NCBI RefSeq assembly: GCF_026151205.1
Contig: NC_087079.1
Location: forward strand, 17,416,945 to 17,480,944
Length of the DNA: 64,000 bases
From: Bolinopsis microptera
Lineage: Eukaryota > Ctenophora > Tentaculata > Lobata > Bolinopsidae
Reading direction: 5' to 3'
The notes under the pieces are model-generated. The model saw only the letters and a list, made by a program, of their open reading frames with translations, had not been told where the DNA came from and did no database searches. Below are positions 61,961-64,000 of the stretch, in pieces. Numbering within the stretch: the stretch's first letter is position 1; each line of letters starts with the position of its first letter. Both the position numbers and the translations under genes were made by a program.

Positions 61961-62812
61961 TCACAATGCTGGCAAGCATTACCGTCGCCCTTATATTCAC
62001 AACACTATTTACCCCCTATACGATTATATCCCCTTTATTGTTTTCCAGGCATTAAGACTCATCGAAAGTAGTTCAGCAGGTACATTTAAGTTCAAAACAT
62101 TCTAATTCAATGTTGAAGATGACAGGAATAAAAAATAGTTATATGGAGGTTTTTAAGAAATTTGCGCAAAATACGCGCCAGCATGTTATACGAAATTAGG
62201 TAAAAAACCCAAAATCGCCATATTCAGGTGCCTTAAAAACCATGTTAAAATTGAGTTAGAGATCTGAAACTTTGCAGGGCGTCTAGACCTTGTCCAAATC
62301 GACTGTAAAAAAAATTTCATGTTTCAGGAGTATCGGGAAGTGGGTTTTCTGGAACCCCTGTTTTACAACAGATTGTCGTGAAGATATATCACAATGCTGG
62401 CAAGCATAACCGTTGCCCTTATATTCACAACACTATGTACCCCCTATACTATTATATCCCCTTTATTGTTTTCCAGGCATTAAGACTCATCGAAAGTAGT
62501 TCAGCAGGTATATTTAAGTTCAAAACATTCTAATTCAATGTTAAAGATGACAGGAATAAGAAATAGTTATGTGGAGGTTTTTAAGAAATTTGCGCAAAAT
62601 ACGCGCCAGCATGTTATACGAAATTAGGTAAAAAACCCAAAATCGCCATATTCAGGTGCCTTAAAAACCATGTTAAAATCGAGTTAGAGATCTGAAACTT
62701 TGCAGAGCGTCTAGACCTTGTCCAAATCGACTGTAAAAAAAATTTCATGTTGCAGGAGTATCGGGAAGTGGGTTTTCTGGAACCCCTGTTTTACAACAGA
62801 TTGTCGTGAAGC
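61961..62812 (+). repeat. Two tandem copies of a ~428-bp sequence
   Basis: The block starting TCACAATGCTGGCAAGCAT at 61970 repeats at 62390, nearly identical to its end GATTGTCGTGAAG. No ORF. Followed by a (TA)n run at 62813-62833. Confidence 0.9.
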
Positions 62813-62834
62813 TATATATATATATATATATATG

Positions 62835-63355
62835 TATTTTACCAAAACCCATAATCATGGGTAGAGTGGACCGCTGTCAGTGTCTCTCTTTCCCAAACAA
62901 AAGGAAATGATATTAATTTGATTGACCGTTCTCAAATGCAAAATGATACCGAGAATGAAATCGGTCGCTCGCTTTTCCCATTCATTCACGGCTTACGAAT
63001 TGTATAATTAAGTTTCGATTGCAGATTACATCAATCAGATGCTGTAAAAATCTCTTTGGGTTGCGTTCGGGTCGATACCTAGTATTTCGGGGTAAGGGAC
63101 AAGGGTGGTAGTTATTACTTATTGAAAAAGCTGAAGTTTATTGAATCTTCATTGCCGAGTACAGCTGCCTTTGGATAGTTCTTCTTAATCTATTACAATT
63201 GTAAATGAATGGGAAAAGCGAGCGACCGATTTCATTCTCGGTATCATTTTGCATTTGAGAACGGTCAATCAAATTAATATCATTTCCTTTTGTTTGGGAA
63301 AGAGAGACACTGACAGCGGTCCACTCTACCCATGATTATGGGTTTTGGTAAAATA
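62835..63355. mobile_element. ~520-bp MITE with ~150-bp terminal inverted repeats
   Basis: Left end TATTTTACCAAAACCCATAA, right end TTATGGGTTTTGGTAAAATA. Arms extend past CGACCGATTTCATTCTCGG to the GAATGGGAAAAGCGAG block (about 62985 and 63209). Flanking TA fits a Tc1/mariner-type target. About 220 bp of unique interior with no ORF. Insertion into or next to the (TA)n run. Confidence 0.85.
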
Positions 63356-64000
63356 TCATCTCTTTTTGATTATAATGTCAGGGTACTTTATAAAGTCGAA
63401 ATATAAACTGATATCTTCATTAATAAGGAGGAAGTTTCAACGATTTCGAAATTTTTCCTTTAAAAACATTTCCTTGTGTTTAGGTAAGCATATCGGTCGA
63501 TCACTGACTGAATATGCCACTTAATACTCATTCAAGTTGGCATTAAATTCATAAATAATGACATTAAACTGTCGTGGCAAAGCAGAATTTGTTGGAAATC
63601 ACGAATGAGCAAAATTCTCACCTTTCGCACGTGCAAACTTTGAGCGGACGTTGCGTGCGCATCCAATATTGAATCGCCGTAAATTTTTGTATTTCAAGAA
63701 GAACTGTAATCATAACGGCACTCTAAAGTTGACAGAAAATGACGAAAACAGCAATTTTCAGTGATTTTAGCGATTTTCTATCAATTTGGGCGTGTCCCCA
63801 CGTGTGCAACTTTTCGATTTTCAACTTTAAAACTAGCCTAATGCACAATTTATACCTATAGGAAGCAGAACTGAGCTCCACAACCCAAGGCATGGCCCAA
63901 CACCAGAGAATACTAAATCGCAAAATTGACGTTTTTATAAAATAATTTTTCAAAAAAGCACAAACTTCAATGACGAATATCTTTATGAAGGAGCAAGCTA
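63356..64000. other. Non-coding DNA at the window end
   Basis: No gene, RNA or clear repeat recognised. Confidence 0.3.

Overview
This is eukaryotic, animal (metazoan) nuclear DNA. It has spliced genes with GT-AG introns, deeply conserved animal proteins (IBTK, ACAT2, DYRK2, TRABD), many short terminal-inverted-repeat elements, a Helitron and a retroelement. The reverse transcriptase belongs to a type I associate with cnidarian and sponge genomes, and introns are compact. A cnidarian or other non-bilaterian animal is my best guess, held with low confidence. All exon models below were built by eye from reading frame, splice phase and family similarity, with no transcript data.

Layout: 0.7-4.7 kb IBTK (+, 2 exons); 4.8-6.1 kb a large fold-back element with TTAA flanks; 6.5-7.2 kb a COX6C-like gene (+, 3 exons); 7.6-10.2 kb ACAT2 thiolase (+, 9 exons); 10.2-15.1 kb gene-poor; 15.6-24.1 kb DYRK2 kinase (-, 4 exons plus a possible internal alternative promoter); 24.6-25.1 kb a TTAA-flanked MITE; 25.65-28.19 kb a non-LTR-type retroelement between 12-bp direct repeats; 29.2-30.0 kb an intronless F-box/PP2-like protein; 31.3-44.0 kb TRABD (+, 9 exons), whose intron 4 is almost entirely a 5.6-kb minisatellite of 49-bp units copied from the end of exon 4 together with its splice donor; 44.5-47.5 kb an element with ~0.69-kb inverted arms; 48.1-48.7 kb small MITEs and a dispersed repeat; 48.8-60.1 kb a tandem segmental duplication (three units, each headed by a 45-bp minisatellite) carrying two complete pentraxin-like secreted-protein genes and a third copy cut off by GC-rich repeat DNA; 60.1-64 kb repeats.

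Functionally the conserved genes are unrelated housekeeping and signalling loci: ubiquitin-ligase adaptor, respiratory chain, acetoacetyl-CoA metabolism, kinase, mitochondrial-surface TraB protein. The pentraxin-like cluster is the lineage-specific, probably recognition- or defence-related part. Its paralogues are almost identical in non-coding DNA but strongly diverged in two blocks of the pentraxin domain.

The most unusual observations are the exon/splice-donor-derived minisatellite in TRABD with a 294-bp higher-order period, a single-base frameshift in TRABD exon 5, focused divergence of the tandem pentraxins, a Helitron whose exact empty site is preserved in the paralogue, and an F-box plus PP2-like lectin protein in an animal genome.
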